From: Ruminococcaceae bacterium UBA2857
GTDB lineage: Bacteria > Bacillota > Clostridia > Oscillospirales > Acutalibacteraceae
Assembly: GCA_002350705.1 (NCBI GenBank)
Contig: DEFH01000037.1
Span: 1 to 20,984 of the forward strand
Direction of reading: 5' to 3'
Length of the DNA stretch: 20,984 nt
The notes under the pieces were generated by a model, which saw only the letters and a program-made list of their open reading frames with translations, did not search any database and was not told where the DNA came from. The position numbers and the translations under genes are program-made. Shown here piece by piece: positions 11,287-19,977 of the stretch. How positions within the stretch are numbered: the first letter of the stretch is position 1; each line of letters opens with the position of its first letter.

Positions 11287-12246
11287 ATGCGACAAATTGA
11301 AATTACTCAGAATGACAGCGGTCAGCGTCTGGACAAGTTCCTCACCAAAAAATTCAAAAATATGCCCCAGTCTCTCATGTACAAATACATCCGTACCAAA
11401 TACATCAAGCTCAACGGCAAAAAATGCGACATCTCCAGCCGTCTGAATACCGGTGATATTCTCACCCTCTACATTAAAGACGAATTCTTTCAGGAAACTC
11501 CCGATGAATATGATTTCCTCAAGGCTCCCGTCAAACTCGATATTATCTATGAAGATGACAATATCATGCTCTTGAACAAAAAACCCGGTCTTATCGTTCA
11601 CCCTGACGAGAATTATCATTTTGACTCTCTCATTGCAAGAGTTCAGCACTATCTCTACGACAAAAAAGAGTACAACCCCAAAAAAGAAAATTCCTTTGCT
11701 CCCGCTCTCGTCAACCGTATCGACAGAAATACGGGCGGTATTGTCATTGCCGCCAAAAATGCCGAAACCCTCCGCATTATGAATCAGAAACTCAAAGACC
11801 GTGAACTTCGGAAATTTTATCTGTGCATTGCTGTCGGCACGTTTGATAAAAAATCCGACCTGCTTGTGGACTACCTCGAAAAAAACGAAAAACAAAACCG
11901 TGTCTATATCTCCAAAAAGCCCTCTCCCAATGCTAAAATCATCAAAACCAAATACCAAGTCCTCGCCGAAAAAAATCATTTCAGTCTCGTGGAAGTTGAT
12001 TTATTGACAGGACGTACTCATCAGATAAGGGCTCATCTTGCCTCTGTCGGACATCCTCTTTTAGGTGACGGCAAGTACGGCAAAAATGATATCAACCGTA
12101 AAATGGGCTACAAATGGCAGGCTCTCTATTCCTACAAACTCTCTTTCCGCTTTACAACGGACGGCGGTATTCTCGAATACCTCAACGGGAAAACTTTCAC
12201 CGCTCCCGAAGTCTGGTTTACTTCCTACTTTGACGAAAAAAACTGA
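11287..12246 (+). CDS. RluA-family rRNA pseudouridine synthase with S4 domain
   Basis: The enzyme converts specific uridines in structured RNA, typically 23S rRNA, to pseudouridine. The 319-residue protein begins with an S4 RNA-binding domain (DSGQRLDKFLTKKF, about 10-60). The catalytic domain starts at about 85 (DIIYEDDNIMLLNKKPGLIVHP) and holds the active-site motif NRIDRNTGG at 143-151, with D146 as the catalytic Asp in place of the usual HRLDxxTSG context. The LLTGRTHQIRAHLASVGHPLLGD block closes the fold. AAAGGA lies nine bases before the ATG. The architecture suits RluC/RluD-like enzymes, but the target site cannot be told from sequence. Confidence 0.94.
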   Translation: MRQIEITQNDSGQRLDKFLTKKFKNMPQSLMYKYIRTKYIKLNGKKCDISSRLNTGDILTLYIKDEFFQETPDEYDFLKAPVKLDIIYEDDNIMLLNKKPGLIVHPDENYHFDSLIARVQHYLYDKKEYNPKKENSFAPALVNRIDRNTGGIVIAAKNAETLRIMNQKLKDRELRKFYLCIAVGTFDKKSDLLVDYLEKNEKQNRVYISKKPSPNAKIIKTKYQVLAEKNHFSLVEVDLLTGRTHQIRAHLASVGHPLLGDGKYGKNDINRKMGYKWQALYSYKLSFRFTTDGGILEYLNGKTFTAPEVWFTSYFDEKN

Positions 12247-12258
12247 ATCGCAACAAAA

Positions 12259-12289
12259 ACGGCAGTATGAATCGCTTTCATACTGCCGT
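12259..12289. terminator. Bidirectional terminator between the RluA-type gene and ackA
   Basis: A perfect 13-bp stem (ACGGCAGTATGAA, 12259-12271, with 12277-12289) and 5-base loop. TTTCTTTT follows on the plus strand and TTTTTG on the minus strand, so it serves both convergent genes. Confidence 0.92.
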
Positions 12290-12305
12290 TTCTTTTCAGC
12301 CAATC

Positions 12306-13508
12306 TTATTTCTGTACCAATGCCATGGTATCTCTTGCAATAACCAATTCTTCATTGGTCGGGATAACGAATACGTCTACACCGGAATCCTCTGTGGAAA
12401 TTTTTCCTTCAACGCCACGGATTGCCTTTGCATTGCGTTCGGCATCTACCTTCACGCCCATATATGCCAGCTGATTGCATACATTGATACGGTGTGAACA
12501 CTGGTTTTCTCCGATACCGGCTGTGAATACGATTGCATCTACTCCGCCTAATGCTGCCGTATAGCTGCCGATATATTTCAGAATCTGATACTCCAGAATA
12601 TCAATTGCCAGCTTTGCACGGGCATTGCCGCTCTCGGCTGCCGCTGTCACGTCTCTGTCATCGGATGAAACGCCTGAAATTCCGAGGAAGCCTGACTTCT
12701 TATTCAGAAGTGTATCCATCTCTGACGGAGACAAGCCCTCTTTTTCCGCAATGAATGTCACAACGGACGGATCAAGCGAACCGGTTCTTGTTCCCATCAT
12801 GATACCGTCAAGAGGAGTCAGTCCCATACTGGTATCAATGACTTTGCCGTCTTTGATGGCAGTGATAGACGAACCGTTGCCCAAATGACAAGTGATCATC
12901 TTAATATCTTTGATATCCTTGCCCATCAGTTCTGCACAACGCTGTGAAACATATCTGTGAGATGTTCCGTGGAAACCGTAACGTCTTACGGCATACTTCT
13001 CATAGTACTCATACGGTACAGGATAGGTGAATGCTTTTGCCGGCATGGTGGAATGGAACGCTGTATCAAATACCACCACTTCGGGTACTTCCGAACCGAA
13101 TACATCAATACAAGCTCTGATACCCTGTACATGAGCCGCATTATGAAGCGGTGCCAACGGAATCAGGCTTTCAATTCCCTTGATAACCTCCTCGGTAACA
13201 ATGGTGGACTCACTGAACAATGCTCCGCCCTGCACGATTCTGTGGCCGATAGCGGATACTTCGTCCAGATTTTTGATAACACCGTATTCTTCACTGAGCA
13301 GTGCATTTTTGATCTGCACAAATGCTTCTGTGTGATTGTTCATAACGACATCGGTTTCATATACTCTGCCGTCACCTGTTGTGTGCTTGAAGTGGCCGCC
13401 TGCTCCGATTCTTTCACAGTTGCCCTTGGCAATTACACTTTCGTCCTGCATATCAATCAGCTGATACTTCATGGACGAACTGCCTGCATTGATTACCAGT
13501 ATTTTCAT
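12306..13508 (-). CDS. ackA: Acetate kinase
   Basis: AckA interconverts acetyl-phosphate plus ADP with acetate plus ATP in the cytoplasm, the ATP-yielding step of acetate fermentation. The 400-residue length is exactly typical. Signatures seen are the N-terminal phosphate-binding strand VINAGSSSMKYQL, GHRIVQGG, the RRYGFHGTSHRYVSQR block, CHLGNGSSI, MMGTRTGSLDPS and FTAGIGEN near the C-terminus. AGGAGG lies eight bases before the ATG. A sigma-A promoter (TTGAAT-17-TATGAT, 13587-13559) drives it and overlaps the -10 of the divergent tmcAL promoter. No pta gene is beside it. An acetate-forming anaerobic lifestyle is implied. Confidence 0.98.
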   Translation of the reverse strand: MKILVINAGSSSMKYQLIDMQDESVIAKGNCERIGAGGHFKHTTGDGRVYETDVVMNNHTEAFVQIKNALLSEEYGVIKNLDEVSAIGHRIVQGGALFSESTIVTEEVIKGIESLIPLAPLHNAAHVQGIRACIDVFGSEVPEVVVFDTAFHSTMPAKAFTYPVPYEYYEKYAVRRYGFHGTSHRYVSQRCAELMGKDIKDIKMITCHLGNGSSITAIKDGKVIDTSMGLTPLDGIMMGTRTGSLDPSVVTFIAEKEGLSPSEMDTLLNKKSGFLGISGVSSDDRDVTAAAESGNARAKLAIDILEYQILKYIGSYTAALGGVDAIVFTAGIGENQCSHRINVCNQLAYMGVKVDAERNAKAIRGVEGKISTEDSGVDVFVIPTNEELVIARDTMALVQK

Positions 13509-13531
13509 TTTTTGTGCCTCCTGATTTTTGT

Positions 13532-13560
13532 TTGCAAAAAATTTATTTCAATGCTATAAT
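13532..13560 (+). promoter_or_regulatory. Sigma-A promoter of tmcAL
   Basis: TTGCAA (13532-13537), 17 bp, TATAAT (13555-13560). Its -10 overlaps the -10 of the leftward ackA promoter by two bases, so the two cannot be opened at once. Confidence 0.75.
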
Positions 13561-13587
13561 CATACTACAAATTCAAAATAAATTCAA
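13559..13587 (-). promoter_or_regulatory. Sigma-A promoter of ackA
   Basis: On the minus strand TTGAAT (13587-13582), 17 bp, TATGAT (13564-13559), about 50 bases before the ackA ATG. Confidence 0.72.
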
Positions 13588-13626
13588 CATTTTTTTGGTA
13601 ATTTTCATTAAGGAGATTGTGAATTT

Positions 13627-14787
13627 ATGAAAATTTCTTCTTTGATATGCGAATACAATCCTTTTCACAACGGACACCGATATATGCTTGATACCATGCG
13701 TCGGAACGGTTCCGATTATATCATTGCCTGCATGAGCGGAAACTTTACCCAACGGGGGGATTTCGCTGTATTTGACAAATATTCCCGTACAAAAACCGCT
13801 CTGCAAAACGGCATTGATTTAGTCATAGAGCTGCCTGTTACATACGCCTGTGCCACTGCCGAAAAATTCGCTTTTGGCGGTGTATATCTTTTAAATGCTC
13901 TCGGCTGTGTGGATACGATTGCTTTCGGAAGTGAGTGCGGAAAAATATCCTCTCTCGAAAAAACGGCTGACTTGCTTTGCTCCGACGCACTCTCCGACAA
14001 AATCAGATATTATCTTTCTCTCGGTCAGACCTTTGCGAAAGCACGTGAAAATGCCGTTTCCGAAATTTCTCAAAGCTCTGCCGATTTGCTCCGTTCTCCC
14101 AACAATATTCTTGCGGTTGAATATCTCAAGGCTCTCCGTCGGATGAGTGCTCCCATCTCTCCCGAAACCGTTCGGCGTGTCGGCTCCGCACACGACAGTC
14201 TGACCGTTTCAGAAAGTATCGCTTCCGCTACCCTTATCCGCCGGATGATGAATGAAAGCAATCCCGACTTTCAAAACTATATTCCCAAAACCGAAATGTC
14301 TCCCATCCATCAGCTTTCACGGCTCGAAAATGCCCTTCTTTACCGGCTTCGCATGATGTCCCGCGAAGATTTTTCCCATCTCCCCGACATCAGTGAAGGG
14401 CTTGAAAACAGGCTTTTTTCTGCCGTCAGAAGTGCCTGTTCGGTCAGTGAAATGCTCTCCCTTGCCAAAACAAAACGCTATCCTCTCTCCCGTTTACGAC
14501 GCATTGTATTATATGCCTTTCTCGGTATCACACAAGCAGATTCCGATATTCTTCCCCCCTATATCAAAATTCTCGGCTTTAATCAGAACGGCAAAACCAT
14601 TCTTCGCACCCTGCGGAACACGGCAAAACTGCCTGTTGTCATGCGTTTTTCCGATGTAAAAAAGCTTTCCCCCGACGCTCGGCGTCTCTATGCTCTCGAA
14701 ACCCGCTGTGATGACATCTATGCTTTGTCGGGCGAATCTCCCGAACCCTGCGGCAAAAATCTCACTGCCAATCCCATTATCATCTGA
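13627..14787 (+). CDS. tmcAL: tRNA(Met) cytidine acetate ligase
   Basis: TmcAL (formerly YlbM) uses acetate and ATP to make N4-acetylcytidine at the wobble base of elongator tRNA-Met. The 386-residue protein opens with the nucleotidyltransferase signature LICEYNPFHNGHRYML, whose HNGH at 14-17 is the HIGH-like ATP site. CMSGNFTQRGD, FDKYSRTKTAL and VIELP segments follow, then the family's LRSPNNILAVEYLKAL and VGSAHDS. The C-terminal half is helical. AAGGAG lies about 11 bases before the ATG. Its substrate acetate is the product of the divergent neighbour ackA, a pairing seen in other Firmicutes. It ends in its own hairpin terminator. Confidence 0.96.
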   Translation: MKISSLICEYNPFHNGHRYMLDTMRRNGSDYIIACMSGNFTQRGDFAVFDKYSRTKTALQNGIDLVIELPVTYACATAEKFAFGGVYLLNALGCVDTIAFGSECGKISSLEKTADLLCSDALSDKIRYYLSLGQTFAKARENAVSEISQSSADLLRSPNNILAVEYLKALRRMSAPISPETVRRVGSAHDSLTVSESIASATLIRRMMNESNPDFQNYIPKTEMSPIHQLSRLENALLYRLRMMSREDFSHLPDISEGLENRLFSAVRSACSVSEMLSLAKTKRYPLSRLRRIVLYAFLGITQADSDILPPYIKILGFNQNGKTILRTLRNTAKLPVVMRFSDVKKLSPDARRLYALETRCDDIYALSGESPEPCGKNLTANPIII

Positions 14788-14790
14788 AAA

Positions 14791-14826
14791 CGGTCATACT
14801 TTATGAAGTATGACCGCTCTTTTTTT
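14791..14826. terminator. Terminator between tmcAL and ptsI
   Basis: An 11-bp perfect stem (CGGTCATACTT 14791-14801, paired with 14806-14816) with a TATG loop, followed by a T-run at 14819-14826 on the plus strand. On the minus strand TTTTC follows, so it may also end ptsI transcripts. Confidence 0.92.
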
Positions 14827-16525
14827 AAATCACCGTTTTGAGATAATCGCTGATTTCCTGCCGTGTGGACAGCGACATTACTTTGGCAGTGATTTCATCT
14901 GCTTTTTCCTTTGTCCAGCCTGAGATATATTTTCGCACTCTCAGTACACTCGGTGCCGAGACACTGAACTCTGTCAGGCCAAACGAAATCAACAATGGAA
15001 TCATCAGCGGATCGGCTGCCGCTTCTCCGCACATTCCCACAGGAATATGCTGCTTTCCGGCTGCTTCTATGATATTCCGGATCATTCTCAGCACACTCGG
15101 CTGCAATGCCGAATACAGATACGACACTTCACCGTTGCCCCGGTCTGCTGCCATTGTATAGCCTGTTAAATCATTGGTGCCGATACTGAAAAAGTCACAC
15201 TCTTTTGCCAGCAGATCCGCTGTCACGCCTGCCGCTGCCGTCTCTGCCATGATACCGACTTTGATATTCTCGTCAAAATCAATCTTTTCCGCTTTCAGCT
15301 CCGCTTTGATTTCTTCTACCAGTGCTTTGCCCTCTCTGACCTCCTCCACACACGTTATCAGCGGAAACATGATACTGACATTTCCAAATGCACTTGCTCT
15401 CAGAATTGCCCTGAGCTGTGTCCTGAACAAATCACGGTTCTTCAGACAATAGCGAATTGCACGACATCCCATAAACGGATTGTCTTCCTTTGCCATGCCC
15501 AGACAGGCAATCTCTTTGTCACCGCCTATATCCAGTGTTCGGATAACCAGCGGTTTCCCTTTCAGAATCAATGCCGCTTTTTGATAGGCTTCAAACTGTT
15601 CTTTCTCCGTCGGAACGGAACGCTTGTCCATGAACAAAAATTCTGTCCGAAACAGTCCCACTCCCTCTCCGTCGGATTCCATTGCCTTTTTCGCATCATC
15701 GGGCCTGCCGATATTGCATACCAGTTCATACACCGTACCGTCTGCCGACAGAGTCGCTTTTCCACGGAATTGTTCCAGTTCCCTGCGTTCTTCCAGCAAT
15801 TTTTTCCGTCTGACAGTGTAGCTTTCCGCCTGAGCATGATCGGGTGATACAATCATATCTCCTTTACTGCCATCCACTATCACTGTGTCACCGTTTTTAA
15901 CGGCTTTCATCACATCAGGCACACTCATCACAGCAGGAATTTCCAACACTCTCGCCAATATCGCACTGTGAGAAGTGGTACTGCCTGTCTCTGTCACAAT
16001 GCCGACAATCTGTTCTTTATTGATTTCCGCCATCATGGACGGTGTCAGTTCTTTGGCACAAAGCACTGTTTCGGGCGGCATTTCGCTCAGGTTCACCTGA
16101 TTCACGCCCAGCAAAATGCTCAGCACTCCCGATTTCACATCACGGACATCTGCACCTCTCTGCTGTGTCACGTCATCATCTGCCGATGAAAATATCCCGA
16201 TGAGCATATCGCACATACTTTCAAACGCCGCTTCCGCACACTGTCCCTCTGTAATCCGCTTTCCGACTTCGCCAAGCAAAAACGGGTCTTTCACGATACC
16301 GATATGTCCCTGTATAATTTCCGCTTCCTCAACACCTGCCGATATTTTCAAAGCTTCTGCTTTCTTTTCCGTGTTCTCACAGAATATATCGACCGCACTC
16401 TGAAAGCGTTTTATCTCTTCTGCCGTATCCGTTACCGTTTTCGGAGTATACTCCAAAGAACATTCCTCCACAAGCAATGCTCTGCCGATTCCTATCCCCG
16501 ATGAAACGCCTGTTCCTTTCAGCAT
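14825..16525 (-). CDS. ptsI: PTS enzyme I (PEP-protein phosphotransferase)
   Basis: Enzyme I takes phosphate from phosphoenolpyruvate onto a histidine and passes it to HPr for sugar uptake. The 566-residue protein has the N-terminal HPr-binding/swivel part, the phosphorylated His in GSTTSHSAILAR (H186) and the C-terminal PEP-binding barrel with GVGLFRTEFLFM, IRTLDIGGDKE, FFSIGTNDLTGYTMAADR and the active-site Cys in PVGMCGEAA. AGGAG nine bases before the ATG at 16525 decides the start over the GTG at 16531. No HPr gene is adjacent. It has its own promoter at 16634-16607. It supplies the general PTS arm for all sugar permeases of the host. Confidence 0.97.
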   Translation of the reverse strand: MLKGTGVSSGIGIGRALLVEECSLEYTPKTVTDTAEEIKRFQSAVDIFCENTEKKAEALKISAGVEEAEIIQGHIGIVKDPFLLGEVGKRITEGQCAEAAFESMCDMLIGIFSSADDDVTQQRGADVRDVKSGVLSILLGVNQVNLSEMPPETVLCAKELTPSMMAEINKEQIVGIVTETGSTTSHSAILARVLEIPAVMSVPDVMKAVKNGDTVIVDGSKGDMIVSPDHAQAESYTVRRKKLLEERRELEQFRGKATLSADGTVYELVCNIGRPDDAKKAMESDGEGVGLFRTEFLFMDKRSVPTEKEQFEAYQKAALILKGKPLVIRTLDIGGDKEIACLGMAKEDNPFMGCRAIRYCLKNRDLFRTQLRAILRASAFGNVSIMFPLITCVEEVREGKALVEEIKAELKAEKIDFDENIKVGIMAETAAAGVTADLLAKECDFFSIGTNDLTGYTMAADRGNGEVSYLYSALQPSVLRMIRNIIEAAGKQHIPVGMCGEAAADPLMIPLLISFGLTEFSVSAPSVLRVRKYISGWTKEKADEITAKVMSLSTRQEISDYLKTVI

Positions 16526-16606
16526 AACCACTCACTCCTCTCAAAATGCTTCGTCATCGTTTTTGAAACACTTCTTTTTCACCGCATTTTTCCGATTCTT
16601 TCTCTG

Positions 16607-16634
16607 ATTATACCACATATCACTGCAAAATCAA
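16607..16634 (-). promoter_or_regulatory. Promoter of ptsI
   Basis: On the minus strand TTGATT (16634-16629), 16 bp, TATAAT (16612-16607), with a TGG just before the -10 (extended -10 type). It begins 13 bp after the stop of the upstream methyltransferase gene. Confidence 0.6.
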
Positions 16635-16646
16635 ACAGCAAATCCC

Positions 16647-17966
16647 TCACTTTTCTGCGGACAGAATTCGCAAGCCTTTCGGATATTTGTTTTTCAGGCG
16701 TCCGTTGGATGTCTTTCCGAAACCTATCACAATATGATGACAGGTGACTGCCGTATACCCGTTATCACCGTCACTTTCGATTTCCATGCCCGACAGGAAT
16801 TCTTTCACTGTCTTGTCGTCAAGCTCCAGCACCCGTCTGATATGTTCGGGCTTGGCACTCATAAACAAAGCATGGGCAGGCTCAAAACGATTCTTTTTGA
16901 ATTCCCCTGCCAGCACTCCCGCACGAATCACTCCCAATCCCTTGATATCGGGCAGATTTTCGGGCATGATATACAGCTTTTCCCCTGCCGTCGTATACAC
17001 GCCCTGCGGTACTTGCTCAAATATCTCCGATAATGCCTTTGGCACGTCATTTTTAACAGGCTTGCTGTATGCATCAGAAACGCTTTCGCCTTTTTTTCTG
17101 AGCTTTGCCGCAAAGTGTCCCTCTCCTCCCTCTATGGGGGTGATACGCACCGCACACGGTAACACTGTTTTTCTTCCGAAATGTTCCCCTATCTCACACA
17201 TTTCAAAATCTTCATTTTCTGACAGAAATTTTTGAATGACTCCCTCATTTTCTTCATACGAAAATGTACAGGTCGAATACACCAGCACACCGCCTTTTTT
17301 CAATGCTCCTGCCGCCGAACGCAAAATAGAAAGCTGTCTCTCCGCACATGACAAAACGTGTTCTCTGCTCCACTCTTTCACCGCTTCGGGATTCTTGCGG
17401 AACATTCCCTCGCCCGAACACGGAGCATCCACCAACACTTTATCAAAATATCCCTCCAGTCTTTTGCAAAGCACTTCCGGATAACAGGACGATACAACGC
17501 CTTTTGCAATCCCCATTCTTTCAAAATTCGACAGCAGTATCTGTGCCCTGTTTCTGACGACTTCGTTTGACCATATCAAACCTGTCCCATTCAGACAAGA
17601 CGCTATCTGGGCAGACTTTCCCCCCGGTGCCGCACACAAATCCAACACTTTCTCGCCTTGCTGCACGTCAAGCAGTGTGACTGCCGACATTGCCGACGGC
17701 TCCTGCACATAAAATGCTCCGCCTAAATGAAGCGGCATATTGCCGACTCCTTTTTCATCACACGGAATATAATATCCGGCTTCATAAAACGGCACCGGCT
17801 CGGCAACAAACGGCAATTCCGACAAAATCTGTTCTTTATCCGCTTTCAGACGATTGACGGCGATTCCACGGAAAGCCTCCTTTTCCATGCACTGTTCATA
17901 TAAATCACAATCTTTTCCGAGAATCATTTTCATTTCTTCCAAAAAATCCAACGGCAATTGTAACAT
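16647..17966 (-). CDS. RsmF-like 16S rRNA m5C methyltransferase
   Basis: This RsmB/RsmF (NOP2/Sun) family enzyme methylates cytosine C5 in rRNA using S-adenosylmethionine. The 439-residue protein has YVQEPSAM at 86-93, the SAM-binding LDLCAAPGGKS at 108-118, DAPCSGEGMFRK at 180-191 with one catalytic Cys (C183) and YSTCTFS at 230-236 with the nucleophilic Cys (C233). The C-terminal 170 residues fit the PUA-like RNA-binding extension of RsmF/YebU proteins (LPDIKGLGVIRAGVLAGEFK). GGAGG lies nine bases before the ATG. The exact rRNA position cannot be assigned from sequence. It is followed leftward by ptsI with no visible terminator. Confidence 0.94.
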   Translation of the reverse strand: MLQLPLDFLEEMKMILGKDCDLYEQCMEKEAFRGIAVNRLKADKEQILSELPFVAEPVPFYEAGYYIPCDEKGVGNMPLHLGGAFYVQEPSAMSAVTLLDVQQGEKVLDLCAAPGGKSAQIASCLNGTGLIWSNEVVRNRAQILLSNFERMGIAKGVVSSCYPEVLCKRLEGYFDKVLVDAPCSGEGMFRKNPEAVKEWSREHVLSCAERQLSILRSAAGALKKGGVLVYSTCTFSYEENEGVIQKFLSENEDFEMCEIGEHFGRKTVLPCAVRITPIEGGEGHFAAKLRKKGESVSDAYSKPVKNDVPKALSEIFEQVPQGVYTTAGEKLYIMPENLPDIKGLGVIRAGVLAGEFKKNRFEPAHALFMSAKPEHIRRVLELDDKTVKEFLSGMEIESDGDNGYTAVTCHHIVIGFGKTSNGRLKNKYPKGLRILSAEK

Positions 17967-18041
17967 AAAATTTTTCCTCCGAAACTATGTATATTTTCTG
18001 CCCTTTCCGCCAATACTTTTTTACAGAAAGGTGGTTATCTT

Positions 18042-18170
18042 ATGAGCAAAAACAAGAAAAAACATTCCCCGCAAAGCCCCGACACAACTCCTCATACCGA
18101 GCCTGTTTCCGACAATCCGCCGCCCGAATTGGAGAGCTGTGAAAAATTCCAAAGTTACTATGAAGATTAA
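18042..18170 (+). CDS. Small Pro-rich hypothetical protein (42 aa)
   Basis: AAAGGTGG seven bases before the ATG is a good ribosome site, and a hairpin terminator follows the stop directly. The product begins MSKNKKKHSPQSPDTTPHTE and ends CEKFQSYYED: a basic head, a disordered Pro/Thr/Ser middle and an acidic tail. It diverges from the methyltransferase gene and converges on cdd. No family is recognised; it may be a small sporulation-type or regulatory peptide. Confidence 0.6.
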   Translation: MSKNKKKHSPQSPDTTPHTEPVSDNPPPELESCEKFQSYYED

Positions 18171-18174
18171 AACG

Positions 18175-18204
18175 AAAGGCGGCTGATTGTTTCAGTCGCC
18201 TTTT
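18175..18204. terminator. Terminator between the 42-codon gene and cdd
   Basis: AAAGGCGGCTGA (18175-18186) pairs with TCAGTCGCCTTT (18192-18203) with one G-T wobble and a 5-base loop. TTTTCTT follows on the plus strand. It also lies just past the cdd stop on the minus strand. Confidence 0.85.
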
Positions 18205-18208
18205 CTTA

Positions 18209-18586
18209 TCATTCAAACGCATACGGCAAAAGTTCTTTCATAGTAAGCACTTTGTAATCGTCAATCGTTCTTGCAAGAATGATTTTAAAATCACTGTCAC
18301 AAAATTCCGACATGAATTGCCGGCACATTCCGCACGGGGAACAGTAATATTCTTCATTTCCCGCAATCGCAATCGCCCGAAATGTCATTTCCCCGTCTGA
18401 CACTGCCTTTGACACGGCTACTCTCTCCGCACAGATTCCCACAGGATACGACGCATTTTCTACATTACAGCCCGTATAAATTTTCCCGTTCTCCGTGAGA
18501 AGTGCCGCTCCGACACGGAATTCGGAATACGGTGCATAAGCATTTTCTTTTGCCGCTGTCGCTTTTTCAATTAATTCTTTTATCAT
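18209..18586 (-). CDS. cdd: Cytidine deaminase
   Basis: Cdd deaminates cytidine and deoxycytidine to uridines in pyrimidine salvage. The 125-residue tetrameric-type enzyme has the substrate loop NAYAPYSEFRVGAAL, the zinc/catalytic block GCNVENASYPVGICAE (C52 zinc ligand, E54 proton shuttle) and SPCGMCRQ (C85 and C88 zinc ligands). Its ATG overlaps the cysS stop by 4 bases (ATGA), so it is co-translated with cysS and falls under the Cys T-box. A pyrimidine salvage gene in a cysteine operon is unusual and may only reflect convenience of transcription. Confidence 0.97.
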   Translation of the reverse strand: MIKELIEKATAAKENAYAPYSEFRVGAALLTENGKIYTGCNVENASYPVGICAERVAVSKAVSDGEMTFRAIAIAGNEEYYCSPCGMCRQFMSEFCDSDFKIILARTIDDYKVLTMKELLPYAFE

Positions 18587-19977
18587 ACGATAATCGTTCC
18601 GTTCGGGGTGTCTTTGATGGTAATGCCTCTTGCTTTCAGTTCCTCACGGATTTTATCGGCTGTTGCCCAGTCTTTATTTTTTCTGGCGGCATTTCTTTGG
18701 TCAATCAGTGTCTGCACATCATCTGCCACACCGCTCTTCTCTGTATACAGCAAGCCTAATACATCGGCTATCTCACGATACAGATGCAACGCAAATACAC
18801 AAAGTTCCTTTGACGGCTTTGTCTGTGCATTGATATTGGAATTAATATCTCTTGCCAATTCAAACAGGGCAGTAATTCCGTCTGCTGTATTGAAATCATC
18901 ATCCATTGCCGTGACAAAATCATTTTTGTGCGTCAACAGCAATTCCTTGATGGTATCTTCACCGTCTTTTTCGCCTGACGGGGAATTTTCTGCAAGAAAC
19001 TGCAAGTCATCCCGGCAGTTATACAGTCTTTCCAAAGCAGATTGACACTGCTCGATAATATCAACGGAATAATTGATGGGACTTCTGTAATGCGACGACA
19101 GCATTAAATATCTGATCGGCTCATAGCCATACTTCTCCGCTACGTCTCTCACGGTAAAGAAATTATTCAGCGATTTGGACATCTTCTTGTTGTCTACGTT
19201 AATATAACCATTATGCATCCAGTAGTGAGCAAACGGTACTCCGTTGCAGCACTCACTCTGGGCAATTTCATTTTCATGGTGGGGAAATACCAAATCCTGT
19301 CCGCCGCAGTGAATATCTATCGTTTCCCCAAGATAACGCTTTGCCATTGTGGAACACTCTATATGCCACCCCGGTCTGCCCTTGCCCCAGGGAGAATCCC
19401 ATGAAGGTTCACCGGGTTTTGCACCTTTCCACAGGGCAAAATCCATCGGATCTTCCTTTGTTTCGCCTATCTGGATTCTGGCTCCGGCTTCCAAATCTTC
19501 CAGCGGCTGATGGGACAGCTTTCCGTACTCTTTAAACTTGTTCGTGCGGAAATACACGTCCCCATATTCTGTCGAATACGCATACCCCTTGTCTTCAAGT
19601 GTCTTTACCATGTCAATGATCTGCCGAACATTCTCCGTTGCACGGGGATGTACACTTGCCTCTCTGACATTCAGGCCTTTGGCATCTTTTTTGTACTCTG
19701 CAATGTACTTCTCCGAAACCGTCAGATAATCACTGTTTTCTTCATTGGCTTTCTTGATGATCTTATCATCAATATCTGTGAAGTTCTGCACAAACGTCAC
19801 TTTGTAGCCTTTGTACTCCAGATATCTTCTGAACGTGTCAAACACACATATCGGTCTGGCGTTGCCGATATGAATCAAATTATATACGGTCGGTCCGCAC
19901 GCATAGATTTTGACCTCATTCGGTGTAATCGTCTGCAAGTCTTCTTTCTGACGTGTCATGGTGTTGTAAATTTTCAT
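18583..19977 (-). CDS. cysS: Cysteinyl-tRNA synthetase
   Basis: This class I synthetase charges tRNA-Cys with cysteine. The 464-residue protein has the zinc ligand C27 in YACGPTVYN, the HIGH motif as HIGN at 36-39, further zinc-site residues around C208, H233/H234 and E238 (WHIECS, FPHHENEIAQSE) and KMSKS at 265-269. A helical anticodon-binding domain follows (about 315-430). AAGGAAG lies seven bases before the ATG, which overlaps the cysE stop by 4 bases. The T-box upstream of cysE lets uncharged tRNA-Cys induce the operon, a fitting control for a synthetase. Confidence 0.98.
   Translation of the reverse strand: MKIYNTMTRQKEDLQTITPNEVKIYACGPTVYNLIHIGNARPICVFDTFRRYLEYKGYKVTFVQNFTDIDDKIIKKANEENSDYLTVSEKYIAEYKKDAKGLNVREASVHPRATENVRQIIDMVKTLEDKGYAYSTEYGDVYFRTNKFKEYGKLSHQPLEDLEAGARIQIGETKEDPMDFALWKGAKPGEPSWDSPWGKGRPGWHIECSTMAKRYLGETIDIHCGGQDLVFPHHENEIAQSECCNGVPFAHYWMHNGYINVDNKKMSKSLNNFFTVRDVAEKYGYEPIRYLMLSSHYRSPINYSVDIIEQCQSALERLYNCRDDLQFLAENSPSGEKDGEDTIKELLLTHKNDFVTAMDDDFNTADGITALFELARDINSNINAQTKPSKELCVFALHLYREIADVLGLLYTEKSGVADDVQTLIDQRNAARKNKDWATADKIREELKARGITIKDTPNGTIIV

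Noticed and set aside
11263..11979. 238-codon minus-strand frame
   Set aside because: Antisense of the pseudouridine synthase, with Phe/Val/Gly-rich shadow composition and no ribosome site.
12957..13559. 200-codon plus-strand frame
   Set aside because: Antisense of ackA, which has all its signatures; it also runs into the divergent promoter region.
13573..13806. 77-codon minus-strand frame upstream of ackA
   Set aside because: It covers the divergent promoter region and the tmcAL start on the opposite strand and has no ribosome site.
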